Part shown: piece after piece, positions 43,494 to 52,555 of the stretch
Numbering within the stretch: position 1 is the stretch's first letter
Layout: each line of letters opens with the position of its first letter
Notes under the pieces: model-generated
The model's input: the letters and a program-made list of their open reading frames with translations, nothing else
Database searches by the model: none
Told to the model about the DNA's origin: nothing
Position numbers and translations under genes: made by a program
Assembly (NCBI GenBank): GCA_021108185.1
Contig: JAIORJ010000094.1
Coordinates: 24,670-88,669 of the forward strand
DNA from: Methanococcoides sp.
GTDB lineage: Archaea > Halobacteriota > Methanosarcinia > Methanosarcinales > Methanosarcinaceae
Reading direction: 5' to 3'
Length of the DNA: 64,000 nt

Positions 43494-46358
43494 ATGAGCA
43501 CACAATCGGAAGCTGTGTTGGAAGATCAGTTGGTCGGGCAACTTTGTGAATTGGGTTATTCTTTAGTGAAGATAAAGGATGAGGCGGAGCTGATTGCTAA
43601 TTTGAAGAGGCAATTGGAGAAGCATAATGAGATCGTGTTCTCAGATAATGAGTTCAAAAAAGTGATGAACTTACTTAGCAAGGGTAGTGTGTTTGAAAAG
43701 GCTAAGAACTTGCGGGAAAAGCAACATATTCTGCGTGATAATGGGGATGACCTTTATTTTGACTTCCTGAATACGGAACATTGGTGTCAGAACGAGTATC
43801 AGGTGACGCATCAGGTAGCGATGGAAGGGAAATATAAGAACCGCTATGATGTGACGTTATTGGTCAATGGTCTGCCATTGGTGCAGATAGAACTCAAACG
43901 ACGTGGACTTGAACTAAAAGAGGCGTTCAATCAGATACAACGCTATCAAAAGCACTCATTTGGCTCAAATGCTGCATTATTCCAATACATTCAGATATTT
44001 GTCATCAGCAACGGTGTGAACACAAAATACTACGCCAACAATCGTAAACAATCCTTCAAGCAGACATTCTACTGGACAGATGAAAATAACCAGCGACTCA
44101 GCAATATTCTCAATGGCTTCACAAGGGATTTCTTAGAGCCTTGCAATCTCTCCAAAATGCTCTGTCGCTACATCGTACTGAATGAAGCCCAGAAAATACT
44201 CATGGTACTTCGCCCCTATCAATTCTATGCAGTAGAAGCACTCATTGACAGAGTGAAACACAGTCAGAAAAACGCTTACATCTGGCACACAACAGGCTCA
44301 GGAAAAACCCTAACATCCTTTAAAGCCAGCCAGATCTTAACAAAACTGCCCACAGTCAAAAAAGTAGTCTTTGTAGTCGATAGAAAAGACCTCGACTATC
44401 AAACAACAAAAGAATTCAACAGTTTTAGCAAAGGCTGCATCGATGGCACGGACAACACAAAACAATTGGTCAGGCAGTTCAGCGACGACACAGCCCTCAT
44501 AGTCACCACCATTCAAAAATTAAATGTTGCCATCAGCAAAAAACAATATCTTGAAAAAATGGAAAAGCTCAAAGATGAGCGTATAGTCTTCATCTTTGAC
44601 GAATGCCACCGCTCACAATTTGGCGAAACCCACAAACGCATAAACCAATTCTTCAACAATCCTCAAATGTTCGGTTTCACAGGTACACCCATATTTGCCG
44701 AAAACGCCATCAAGAACGAATCTGGAAGACGCACCACCAAAGATCTCTTTGGCGAATGTCTCCATAAATACGTCATAACCGATGCAATAAACGATGAGAA
44801 CGTCCTGAAATTCTCCGTAGAATACGTAGGACGCTACAAACAAAAAGAAGGTCGGGAAACCAGCATTGACATAGAGGTCGAGGACATCGACACAAAAGAA
44901 TTAATGGAATCTTCTGAGCGTCTGGAGAAAATATCAGATTACATAATTGCCCACCACTCCCGTAAAACACACAACAGGGAGTTCAATGCAATATTTACCG
45001 TAAGCAACATAAAAACCCTGATAAATTACTACGATATACTGCAAAGAAAGAAAGAAGAAGGCAAACATGACCTAAAAATTGCAACTATCTTTAGTTATGC
45101 CGCCAACGAAGAAGATGCAGATGCTAACGGCTTCTTCGCTGATGACATTCAAACAATAAAAGATCCAGCAGCACCATACGACAGCACAATATCCAAACAC
45201 AGTCGTGAAAAACTGGATGAATATATTGAAGACTACAACAAGCTCTTTAACAGTAAATTCTCCACCAAAGACAGCCAATCCTTCTACAACTACTACAATG
45301 ATATCTCTAAAAAAGTAAAAGAAAAAAAGATCGACATTCTGATAGTTGTAAACATGTTCCTCACAGGTTTTGATAGTCCCGGTTTAAACACCATCTATGT
45401 AGATAAGAACCTGAAATATCATGGACTTATTCAGGCATATTCACGTACCAACCGGATAATCAACGAACAGAAATCCCAGGGTAATGTAGTAGCATTCAGG
45501 AACCTGAAAAAAGCAACCGATGCTGCTATCACATTATTTAGCAACACCGAAGCCATCGAAGTCATCATAATGCAACCTTACGAGGTATATATTGCAAAAT
45601 ACGATGAAAAATACGATAAACTTCAAACAATAACACCAACAGTAGATAGTGTAAACACCTTATCCTCTGAAAATGAAGAACTGGAATTCATCACCACATT
45701 CAGAGAAATAATGCGTATATTGAACATAATTAAAGCATTTGCAGACTTCAAATGGTCAGACCTTTCAATGACAGAGCAACTTTTTGAAGATTACAAAAGT
45801 AAATATCTCGACCTTTACGACAAAGTGAAAAGCGATCATCAAAAAGAGAAAGTTTCCATCTTAGAGGACGTGGATTTTGAACTGGAGTTAATTCACCGTG
45901 ATGAAATAAACGTTAATTACATCATCCAGTTACTCATCCAGCTAAAATTCGATGCTCAAAAAGATGTGGATCAAGTCGAAAAGGAAATATCCAGAGTACT
46001 AAGTTCTGAATCAACTCTTAGAAGCAAAAAAGAATTGATAGAGAAATTCATACAAGAAAATCTCCCTGAGATCCATACAAGCGATAGTCTTTCAGAAGAG
46101 TTTGAGAAATTCTGGAACAATGAACAGCAAAAAGCCTTTGATCTACTGGTAAACGATGAAGTTCTATCAGAAGAGCGAACTCAAAAACTCATAGAAAACT
46201 ATCTCTACGCTGAACAAGAACCACTATTAGATGAGATATTGGAACTAATAGAAGGTGCACAACCATCCGTCCTAAAGCGCAAAAAGATAGGTGCTAGAAT
46301 ATTGGAAAGGATAAAGGATTTTGTAGATACTTTCATTGATGGTATGGATACAAATTGA
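43494..46358 (+). CDS. hsdR: Type I restriction endonuclease subunit R
   Basis: 954 residues. N-terminal PD-(D/E)XK nuclease (D119 in YDVTLLV, E133-x-K135 in QIELKRRG), SF2 translocase with Walker A TTGSGKT (266-272), DECH box (about 375) and late motifs (TGFDSPGLNTIYVDK, AYSRTNRI), then a long C-terminal helical domain. It cleaves unmodified DNA after translocation as R2M2S1. Full length and intact frame suggest activity. It starts 24 bp after hsdS in the same operon. Confidence 0.95.
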   Translation: MSTQSEAVLEDQLVGQLCELGYSLVKIKDEAELIANLKRQLEKHNEIVFSDNEFKKVMNLLSKGSVFEKAKNLREKQHILRDNGDDLYFDFLNTEHWCQNEYQVTHQVAMEGKYKNRYDVTLLVNGLPLVQIELKRRGLELKEAFNQIQRYQKHSFGSNAALFQYIQIFVISNGVNTKYYANNRKQSFKQTFYWTDENNQRLSNILNGFTRDFLEPCNLSKMLCRYIVLNEAQKILMVLRPYQFYAVEALIDRVKHSQKNAYIWHTTGSGKTLTSFKASQILTKLPTVKKVVFVVDRKDLDYQTTKEFNSFSKGCIDGTDNTKQLVRQFSDDTALIVTTIQKLNVAISKKQYLEKMEKLKDERIVFIFDECHRSQFGETHKRINQFFNNPQMFGFTGTPIFAENAIKNESGRRTTKDLFGECLHKYVITDAINDENVLKFSVEYVGRYKQKEGRETSIDIEVEDIDTKELMESSERLEKISDYIIAHHSRKTHNREFNAIFTVSNIKTLINYYDILQRKKEEGKHDLKIATIFSYAANEEDADANGFFADDIQTIKDPAAPYDSTISKHSREKLDEYIEDYNKLFNSKFSTKDSQSFYNYYNDISKKVKEKKIDILIVVNMFLTGFDSPGLNTIYVDKNLKYHGLIQAYSRTNRIINEQKSQGNVVAFRNLKKATDAAITLFSNTEAIEVIIMQPYEVYIAKYDEKYDKLQTITPTVDSVNTLSSENEELEFITTFREIMRILNIIKAFADFKWSDLSMTEQLFEDYKSKYLDLYDKVKSDHQKEKVSILEDVDFELELIHRDEINVNYIIQLLIQLKFDAQKDVDQVEKEISRVLSSESTLRSKKELIEKFIQENLPEIHTSDSLSEEFEKFWNNEQQKAFDLLVNDEVLSEERTQKLIENYLYAEQEPLLDEILELIEGAQPSVLKRKKIGARILERIKDFVDTFIDGMDTN

Positions 46359-46591
46359 TCTGCATTTATCGCAAAATTCCAGTTATAAATTTTAAATTTG
46401 TTTGTTTGCATATAAACTGTTGGTCACATACGTCAACAAAATTCATCGAGGGATTTGCTAATTTTTGTTATAATCTGTCTGATGAAGGTATCGTTCATTT
46501 TAGAAAAGATGGAAAGTATGGACGGTATTATGTAGAACCGAAAATCGAAGAAGAATTAAGCAATGCGATCTCCAGCTTCAGATCGAATTGA
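46355..46591 (+). pseudogene. Possible winged-helix remnant at the R-M cassette edge
   Basis: An open frame that starts at TTG overlapping the hsdR stop. The first 20 or so residues look non-coding, but the last 50 (FIEGFANFCYNLSDEGIVHF onwards, ending AISSFRSN) fit the wing and final helix of an ArsR-type winged helix: LS-EGIV-F-K-GKYGRYY. The N-terminal recognition helix is missing. It may be a decayed regulator, perhaps from the insertion. It is equally possible that it is a short real protein. Confidence 0.35.
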
Positions 46592-46617
46592 TCAAAACGG
46601 TCAGGTATTGCAAGTCC

Positions 46618-47232
46618 TCACTTCACCAATCTATCCTTTGCATCCCGAACCTCTTCCAGCAGGTCCAGCCTGCCTATCCTCTCAAGACGCTCATATATCA
46701 ATTCCCACGCGCAATCCTTTTCGGGATCGACCTCGCACTTGCCATCCATTGAACCGCCACACGGACCGTTAAGCAATTCCTTGGGACACTGTGCTGTGGG
46801 ACAGATACCTCCAAAATCAGCGATCGTACACTGACCGCACATGGCACACAGATGATGGATGACCTTGTCCCCTGTCATGGCACCCAGCGAGTCGGTATTG
46901 TTGGCAGGATAAACATCCACATCCACAAAACGTGCAATGTTCGAAGTGCCGCTACCACATGCCATCACCAGAACAGCAGTGGCATCACCTATGTTCGGGG
47001 CAAGCTCCATTAGATACTCACAGGACCGGACACTGCATGCAGCTTTCGCCACGGCTCCCCCTATAACATTTACCCCGGCGTCAGAGAGGAGAGATGCCAT
47101 CTCTGCAACTTCGGGTTCACCGCCTACGTGCTGTTTGGCGGCACAGACGCTGCAACCAATAATATAAACGGCATCCTTGCCCATGAGCATTTCAAGGATC
47201 TCATTGAAAGGTTTGGAAGATGAGATTATCAT
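46618..47232 (-). CDS. metV: MetV-like methylenetetrahydrofolate reductase C-terminal domain protein
   Basis: About 204 residues, a zinc/Fe-S Cys-rich partner domain. Cys-containing blocks are GCSVCAAKQHVGG, the CSVRSCEYL segment, CAMCGQCTIADFGGICPTAQCPKELLNGPCGG and the C-terminal CAWELIYERL. In acetogens MetV accompanies MetF. The ATG 47232 overlaps the stop of the upstream DHPS gene (ATGA), so it is translationally coupled. Its expected partner metF is separated by the R-M cassette. Confidence 0.87.
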   Translation of the reverse strand: MIISSSKPFNEILEMLMGKDAVYIIGCSVCAAKQHVGGEPEVAEMASLLSDAGVNVIGGAVAKAACSVRSCEYLMELAPNIGDATAVLVMACGSGTSNIARFVDVDVYPANNTDSLGAMTGDKVIHHLCAMCGQCTIADFGGICPTAQCPKELLNGPCGGSMDGKCEVDPEKDCAWELIYERLERIGRLDLLEEVRDAKDRLVK

Positions 47233-48461
47233 GATTCCCTCAAATAACGGTATTCGATGTCCGATTCCTGCTTCAGTGCATCCTTTATCATCTTTGAGAT
47301 AAGCGGAAGGTTCCTTGCCTGACACTCAAGCTTATCTGCAAGTTTTCTTACCTGCAGCAATGTACCAATGACAATGACATCGGTCTTTTCGACCTCATGG
47401 GACACTGCATCCCTTTCCAGTGCTGCATCCCCACCCCTTGCCAGGATCTCCTGTTTGATTATCAATGCCTCTGTAGTGGTAATATTACTGATACGCAGCA
47501 CACGGGACACCGTCTTGTTCTTCATTATCTTGGAACCTGTGCCGGTAACACCTATATTTCGCATGGAAAGAGCAGCATCATCGGGATAGGGAATGTCAAG
47601 AACGCTGACCTCGAATCCGTTCTCTTCCACAACGGGCTGCCTACTTCGAATCGCAGCCGCAATTTGAACCACATCGAATGTCTCTGCCACATCGTGAGTG
47701 CGGATGATGTGAGCCCCTTTTTGTACAACGATGGCGGCGGCGGCCAGACTTCCATACAGGCGCTCAGTTGCCGGTTTGTTGAGCAGGTCCCCAATGAAGG
47801 ACTTGCGTGAAATGGCTGCAAGCAGGGGTTTCTCGAAGACTTTCAGGCGTTCGAACTGGTCGATGGTCTCAAGGTCATACATCGCGGATTTTTCCGGCAC
47901 CCATTTACCGATGGCAGGGTCCAGTATGAGCTGATCAGTATCGATACCACGTTCTTCAGAGCGAATGAGAATATCGTCAAGGGACTGCATGATGGCATCC
48001 ATGCCCAGCGGATCACCGGGAAGTTTTCCCGCTGCCATTACGACTGCAGGACAGCCATGTTCAGCCACCACATCAAGCATACCGCCATCAGTTGCGAACC
48101 CTGCGACATCGTTCACCACGTCTGCACCACTTTCAATGGCCTTTTCCGCAATATCTGCAAATACGGTATCCACCGAGATCACAGCATCAACGTTGTCCTT
48201 CAAAAGTTCCAGTGCAGGAAGAAGACGGTCGCATTCCACTTCTTTTGTAATGGGTGTGGCAAGCGGCCATGTTGACCTTGCACCAAGATCGATTATCGTT
48301 GCACCATCATCTATCATCTTATTAGCAACATCAAGAAGAGAATCCGTATCAACTACAGAGCCTTTGTAAAAGGATTCGCGGCTTAGGTTTATAACACCCA
48401 TTAAGCGTACGGGATGCTCATCACCTATCTTCAAGCCACATATGTCAACATCAACGACCAT
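47229..48461 (-). CDS. Dihydropteroate synthase family protein with C-terminal extension
   Basis: 410 residues. The first 270 form a DHPS TIM barrel: MGVINLSRESFYKGS, DLGARSTWP, VNDVAGF, DPAIGKW and SRKSFIGDLL are the family blocks, the last binding pterin phosphate. Residues about 290-410 are an extra alpha/beta domain of unknown role, ending YRYLRES. Such extended DHPS-like proteins occur in methanogens; they need not make dihydropteroate and could bind methyl-pterins. ATG 48461 is used. It is coupled to metV-like. Confidence 0.8.
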   Translation of the reverse strand: MVVDVDICGLKIGDEHPVRLMGVINLSRESFYKGSVVDTDSLLDVANKMIDDGATIIDLGARSTWPLATPITKEVECDRLLPALELLKDNVDAVISVDTVFADIAEKAIESGADVVNDVAGFATDGGMLDVVAEHGCPAVVMAAGKLPGDPLGMDAIMQSLDDILIRSEERGIDTDQLILDPAIGKWVPEKSAMYDLETIDQFERLKVFEKPLLAAISRKSFIGDLLNKPATERLYGSLAAAAIVVQKGAHIIRTHDVAETFDVVQIAAAIRSRQPVVEENGFEVSVLDIPYPDDAALSMRNIGVTGTGSKIMKNKTVSRVLRISNITTTEALIIKQEILARGGDAALERDAVSHEVEKTDVIVIGTLLQVRKLADKLECQARNLPLISKMIKDALKQESDIEYRYLRES

Positions 48462-48491
48462 TGTATAACCAACAATTATGAGTTTTCATGG

Positions 48492-48504
48492 ATTATATAT
48501 AATT
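48492..48504 (-). promoter_or_regulatory. TATA box upstream of the DHPS-like/metV unit
   Basis: Minus-strand AATTATATATAATCC lies about 37 nt before ATG 48461, downstream of the folD terminator. It gives the DHPS-like and metV genes their own promoter rather than readthrough from folD. Confidence 0.5.
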
Positions 48505-48530
48505 CGACTGAAAAAGAGAAAAGAAAATAC

Positions 48531-48551
48531 AGACTGCATCTCAGGCAGTCT
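48531..48551 (-). terminator. Hairpin plus T-tract terminator of folD
   Basis: AGACTGC and GCAGTCT form a 7-bp stem with a 7-nt loop containing the folD TGA. The minus strand continues TATTTTCTTTTCTCTTTTT. Confidence 0.7.
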
Positions 48552-49401
48552 TCTGAGCGGACATAAGGACATGCTGCATTAGTGTTGCAATGGTCACCGG
48601 TCCGACACCGCCCGGAACAGGGGTCACGCGGGATGCCTTGTTGATAACGTTCTCGAAATCAACGTCCCCGTAGACCTTGCCATTCTCTTCGGTGATACCC
48701 ACATCGAAGATAACAGCCCCTTCCTTGACCATATCCTCTTTGATGAGATGTTTAACACCTGTGGCGACAACGAGAATATCTGCATCTCTGGTGAACTTCG
48801 TGACATCCTCGGTGAACACATGGCAGATGCTCACGGTCGCGTTCCTGTTCACAAGCATTGCTGCCATGGGTTTACCCACAACATTGCTGTGACCGACAAT
48901 GACCGCATGCTTGCCCTGTATCTGGACACCATATTCCTCAAGGGCACGGATAATTCCCTTGGGAGTGCATGGCACAAGTCCCTCGATACCGATAAGCAAC
49001 TGCCCCATATTGAAGGGATGGAAACCATCCGCATCCTTTGCAGGATCGATGGCGTTCATTGCTTCCTGCTCATTGAGATGTTTAGGCAATGGCAGTTGCA
49101 GGAGGATACCGTGGATATCGTCCCTTGCGTTCAGGGAACTGATAACATCAAGAAGTTCTTCCTGAGTGATATCCTCAGGAAGATGCTGATCCTCAGCGAA
49201 GATACCGACACGCTCACAAGCTTTGTGTTTTAGCCTCACGTACATCTTTGATGCAGGGTCCTCACCCACAAGTATGGCTGAAAGCCCGGGAGTTACCCCC
49301 TTTTCGCTTATCAGCTTCTCGACATCAGCTTTCACTTCAGCTTCCACTTTCTTTGCGATGGCCCGTCCATCAATTATCTTGGTATTATCAGTATCAGGCA
49401 T
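48541..49401 (-). CDS. folD: Bifunctional methylene-H4folate dehydrogenase/methenyl-H4folate cyclohydrolase
   Basis: Interconverts methylene-, methenyl- and formyl-H4folate. 286 residues. Substrate site [15 protein letters not shown] with catalytic Lys, [22 protein letters not shown]-binding [14 protein letters not shown] and the C-terminal [11 protein letters not shown] are all present. GGTGATC lies 4 nt upstream of ATG 49401. It follows glyA by 28 bp and is cotranscribed with it. H4folate enzymes beside H4MPT methanogenesis are known in Methanosarcina. Confidence 0.95.
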   Translation of the reverse strand: MPDTDNTKIIDGRAIAKKVEAEVKADVEKLISEKGVTPGLSAILVGEDPASKMYVRLKHKACERVGIFAEDQHLPEDITQEELLDVISSLNARDDIHGILLQLPLPKHLNEQEAMNAIDPAKDADGFHPFNMGQLLIGIEGLVPCTPKGIIRALEEYGVQIQGKHAVIVGHSNVVGKPMAAMLVNRNATVSICHVFTEDVTKFTRDADILVVATGVKHLIKEDMVKEGAVIFDVGITEENGKVYGDVDFENVINKASRVTPVPGGVGPVTIATLMQHVLMSAQKTA

Positions 49402-49429
49402 TGAAGATCACCTTCTATTATCTAATAAA

Positions 49430-50674
49430 TTATCCGAGGTGCTCGTAGATAGGGAAGCGGCTGCAAAGTTCCTGAACATCCGCATTGACAGTCTCAAGGA
49501 CTGCATCGTTCTCCCGGTTGTCAATAATGGTCTTGAAGAAGTCTGCGATCTCATCCATTGCTGATTCCTTCATACCACGTGTAGTACAAGCAGGTGTACC
49601 TGCCCTGAGACCACTGGTAATGAAAGGACCTCTTGTCTCGAACGGAATGGTGTTCTTGTTGATGACGATACCTGCCTTGCCCATAACAACCTCTGCGTCC
49701 TTTCCCGTAAGGTCGTACTGGTTGAGGTTGATTAACATAAGGTGGTTGTCGGTGCCGTCGGAAACTATCTCGAAATCCCTGTCCTGAAGCGCTGCACAAA
49801 GTGCTTTTGCGTTCTTTACGGTCTGTTCCTGGTCCTTCCTGAAATTGTCGCTCAATGCTTCCTTGAACGCAACTGCCTTTGCAGCAATTATGTGCATCAA
49901 AGGACCGCCCTGAATTCCCGGGAAGACGGACTTGTTGATAGCCTTTGCGTACTCTTCCTTGCACATTACCATTCCACCCCTTGGACCACGAAGGGTCTTG
50001 TGAGTGGTTGTTGTTACGAAGTCAGCGTATGGGAATGGATTTGGGTGTACACCCGCGGCAATAAGGCCTGCAATGTGTGCAACATCTGCGAGAAGGTATG
50101 CTCCTACCTCGTCAGCGATCTCCCTGAATGCCTTGAAATCGATGATACGGGAATATGCAGATGCTCCGACAACGATCATCTGTGGCATCTCTTTCTTTGC
50201 AATTTCCATGAGCTCATTGTAATCAAGCATCTCGGTCTCCTGGGAAACACCGTATGGAACGATGTTATAGAGTTCACCTGAAAAGCTCACATGACTTCCG
50301 TGGGAAAGGTGACCACCATGGGAAAGGTCCATTGACATGATCTTGTCGCCAGGTTTGAGAACTGAGAAATAGACAGCCATGTTAGCCCCTGAGCCTGAAT
50401 GAGGCTGGACATTTACATGCTCTGCACCGAAGATCTCTTTTGCTCTTGAGATTGCAAGGTCCTCTGCCATATCGACAAATTCGCAACCACCATAGTAACG
50501 CTTTCCGGAATATCCTTCTGCGTACTTGTTGGTCATGATGGAACCCTGTGCTTCCATGACAGCACGGCTGGTGTAGTTCTCTGAAGCGATCAAGTTCAAC
50601 TTGAAATCCTGACGCTGTGCCTCCAATGACAATGCATTGGCAATTTCCGGGTCAATCTCTGAAATGTAAGACAT
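49430..50674 (-). CDS. glyA: Serine hydroxymethyltransferase
   Basis: PLP enzyme making glycine and methylene-pterin from serine. 414 residues, normal length. [10 protein letters not shown], the YGGCEFVD segment, [23 protein letters not shown] and the Schiff-base lysine in [14 protein letters not shown] (near residue 225) are conserved. Context with folD suggests H4folate as the carrier, which the sequence alone does not show. A poor AAGGAACGA precedes ATG 50674. It heads the folate/C1 run. Confidence 0.96.
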   Translation of the reverse strand: MSYISEIDPEIANALSLEAQRQDFKLNLIASENYTSRAVMEAQGSIMTNKYAEGYSGKRYYGGCEFVDMAEDLAISRAKEIFGAEHVNVQPHSGSGANMAVYFSVLKPGDKIMSMDLSHGGHLSHGSHVSFSGELYNIVPYGVSQETEMLDYNELMEIAKKEMPQMIVVGASAYSRIIDFKAFREIADEVGAYLLADVAHIAGLIAAGVHPNPFPYADFVTTTTHKTLRGPRGGMVMCKEEYAKAINKSVFPGIQGGPLMHIIAAKAVAFKEALSDNFRKDQEQTVKNAKALCAALQDRDFEIVSDGTDNHLMLINLNQYDLTGKDAEVVMGKAGIVINKNTIPFETRGPFITSGLRAGTPACTTRGMKESAMDEIADFFKTIIDNRENDAVLETVNADVQELCSRFPIYEHLG

Positions 50675-50785
50675 ATTGTATCGTTCCTTGAAAAATATAG
50701 TTTTAATTGATCAACTGTTATGTGATGTTAATATATGAAATTGATAATGTGATATGAGTGCATGATATTAATTATATCATACCGA

Positions 50786-51394
50786 TCATATGACCGATAC
50801 TCTTCTGCCATCCACCACAAGCCTGTTCTCAACGAACAGTTTCACGGCTTCAGGATATATCTTATGTTCCTGCTCAAGGATACGCTCTGCAAGGGAATCC
50901 TCGTCATCTCCTTCAAGTACAGGCACGCATCTCTGAAGAACTATCGGGCCGGTGTCCATTCCCTCATCAACGAAATGAACTGTACACCCTGCAACCTTCA
51001 CACCATAATCCAACGTCTGCTTCTGTGCATGAAGTCCCATGAAAGAAGGTAACAAAGCCGGATGGATGTTCATTATACTGTTCCGGTATTTCCCAATTAT
51101 CCTGCTACCTAGAATACGCATGTATCCTGCAAGGAGGACAAGGTTGGTATCATATTTACCAAGAACCTCCAGGATCTTATCCTCGTAGCCTTTTTTATCC
51201 CCAAAAGCGGTAGGGTCCACAAAAACAGGAACAATACCATGTGCTTCTGCCCTCTCAAGTGCATAAGCATCTCCCTTGTCACTGATAACGACCTTGATAG
51301 CAGCATTCGGGATGTAGCCATTTTCAATATTATCGATAATGGACTGTAGATTTGAACCACGTCCAGATACAAGAACTGCAATATTGAGAGTCAT
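50786..51394 (-). CDS. purN: Phosphoribosylglycinamide formyltransferase
   Basis: Third step of purine synthesis, transferring formyl from formyl-H4folate to GAR. 202 residues. VLVSGRGSNLQSIID, the catalytic block GYMRILGSRIIGKYRNSIMNIHPALLPSF (Asn, His) and the VHFVDEGMDTGPI loop with Asp are all present. It depends on formyl-H4folate, in line with the folD gene nearby. It is 112 bp upstream of glyA on the same strand; inverted repeat ATGATAT-TAATT-ATATCAT (50762-50780) separates them. Confidence 0.95.
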   Translation of the reverse strand: MTLNIAVLVSGRGSNLQSIIDNIENGYIPNAAIKVVISDKGDAYALERAEAHGIVPVFVDPTAFGDKKGYEDKILEVLGKYDTNLVLLAGYMRILGSRIIGKYRNSIMNIHPALLPSFMGLHAQKQTLDYGVKVAGCTVHFVDEGMDTGPIVLQRCVPVLEGDDEDSLAERILEQEHKIYPEAVKLFVENRLVVDGRRVSVI

Positions 51395-51509
51395 TGCTCA
51401 CATCATACGGGATTGCTATATATTAGAGTTTTGGGCTTATATACCCAAACACTCAACATATTGTTACAGAAAAACATTCGATCATATTAAGAAGGTAACT
51501 CAAAAGAGT

Positions 51510-52481
51510 TCATTCCCCTTTATGCCGCTTGGACCTTTCATGAATAAGAGTATCAAGGTCATCCGCATCTGCGATATTATTGAGCTCATCCCTTTCGATA
51601 AGTACGGTGTCCTCAACAAACTTATACCTGCTCTTACCCTCGATAATGAAAACGGATTGGGTCTCTATGACATTGGAGATGCTGCTCATCAAATGAGCAC
51701 GTTTGACCATTGCATTGCTGTATTCACTAACACCTGTCAGGAAAGTACTGGAAGTATCCTTTGAAACCGCCTTGAACGGAGCCTGTTTCGTTGAAAGGAC
51801 ATCATACCCCAGAGTGTATATAAGGTTCAGGATATTGTCATTAGGCGGTGTTTTCCTTTCAGAGGTATCTTCATTCACAGTTGCAGGGTCCAATTCTTTC
51901 TCAAAACTCCGGAGTATATCGATGGACTTTGCAAGTGCCATATCCAGTATCTCCTCCAGATGAAGCACAATATCGATGGATGCATCCATCTTACCTTCTT
52001 CATACTTGCTTATAGTACGTCTGGATACACCCAACTCGGAAGCAAGAGCCCCCAGAGACATCGAGATGTTCATCCTCGCTTCCTTGAGCACATCCCCGTC
52101 AATGGACACATACAAACCACCGGGTGCTGCGGATACAAGCGGAGGTACATTTTCTACAAAATAATCGTAAAGTGTCTGTATACTCAATGCAGGAATATCA
52201 TATCTCATATAAACTACGCTATCCTCAAGCAGCTGGTCGCGTGTTTTTGCACCTATGAGTATGGGATAGCCATTCAGGTATTTTGCCAGAGATTTCATTT
52301 CACGGGCCGTTTCTTCGTTCAGACCGTCAATATTGTATAAGACCTTGCAGAATAGGAGCGTATTACCCTGACGTGCAGCGAGGTCAAAACTACGGGGCCT
52401 GATATTACATTGATCCGACACCATGAACCCGGCGCGTTCCAATACTTCAATTATCTGATGTATCAGAATATCCTTTGTCAT
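51510..52481 (-). CDS. COG1395-like transcription regulator with nuclease-like N-terminus
   Basis: 323 residues. Residues 1-110 resemble a restriction-endonuclease-like fold (RSFDLAARQGNTLLFCKVL with D and K but the E-x-K lost). Residues 130-190 form an XRE-type helix-turn-helix (MSLGALASELGVSRRTISKYEEG). The C-terminal third is unassigned. COG1395 archaeal regulators have this order. The first domain probably binds DNA or protein without cleaving. No target is known. It is divergent from tiaS, 74 bp away. Confidence 0.82.
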   Translation of the reverse strand: MTKDILIHQIIEVLERAGFMVSDQCNIRPRSFDLAARQGNTLLFCKVLYNIDGLNEETAREMKSLAKYLNGYPILIGAKTRDQLLEDSVVYMRYDIPALSIQTLYDYFVENVPPLVSAAPGGLYVSIDGDVLKEARMNISMSLGALASELGVSRRTISKYEEGKMDASIDIVLHLEEILDMALAKSIDILRSFEKELDPATVNEDTSERKTPPNDNILNLIYTLGYDVLSTKQAPFKAVSKDTSSTFLTGVSEYSNAMVKRAHLMSSISNVIETQSVFIIEGKSRYKFVEDTVLIERDELNNIADADDLDTLIHERSKRHKGE

Positions 52482-52555
52482 TACAATAAAGTCATTGTTT
52501 GCACATCTATATAAATGTATTTGTTAGTATATGAACGAACACATATTGAAAGACC

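Noticed and set aside
50762..50780. Palindrome ATGATAT-TAATT-ATATCAT between purN and glyA as an operator or terminator
   Set aside because: AT-rich palindromes of this size are common by chance in such spacers, and no T-tract or second copy supports it.
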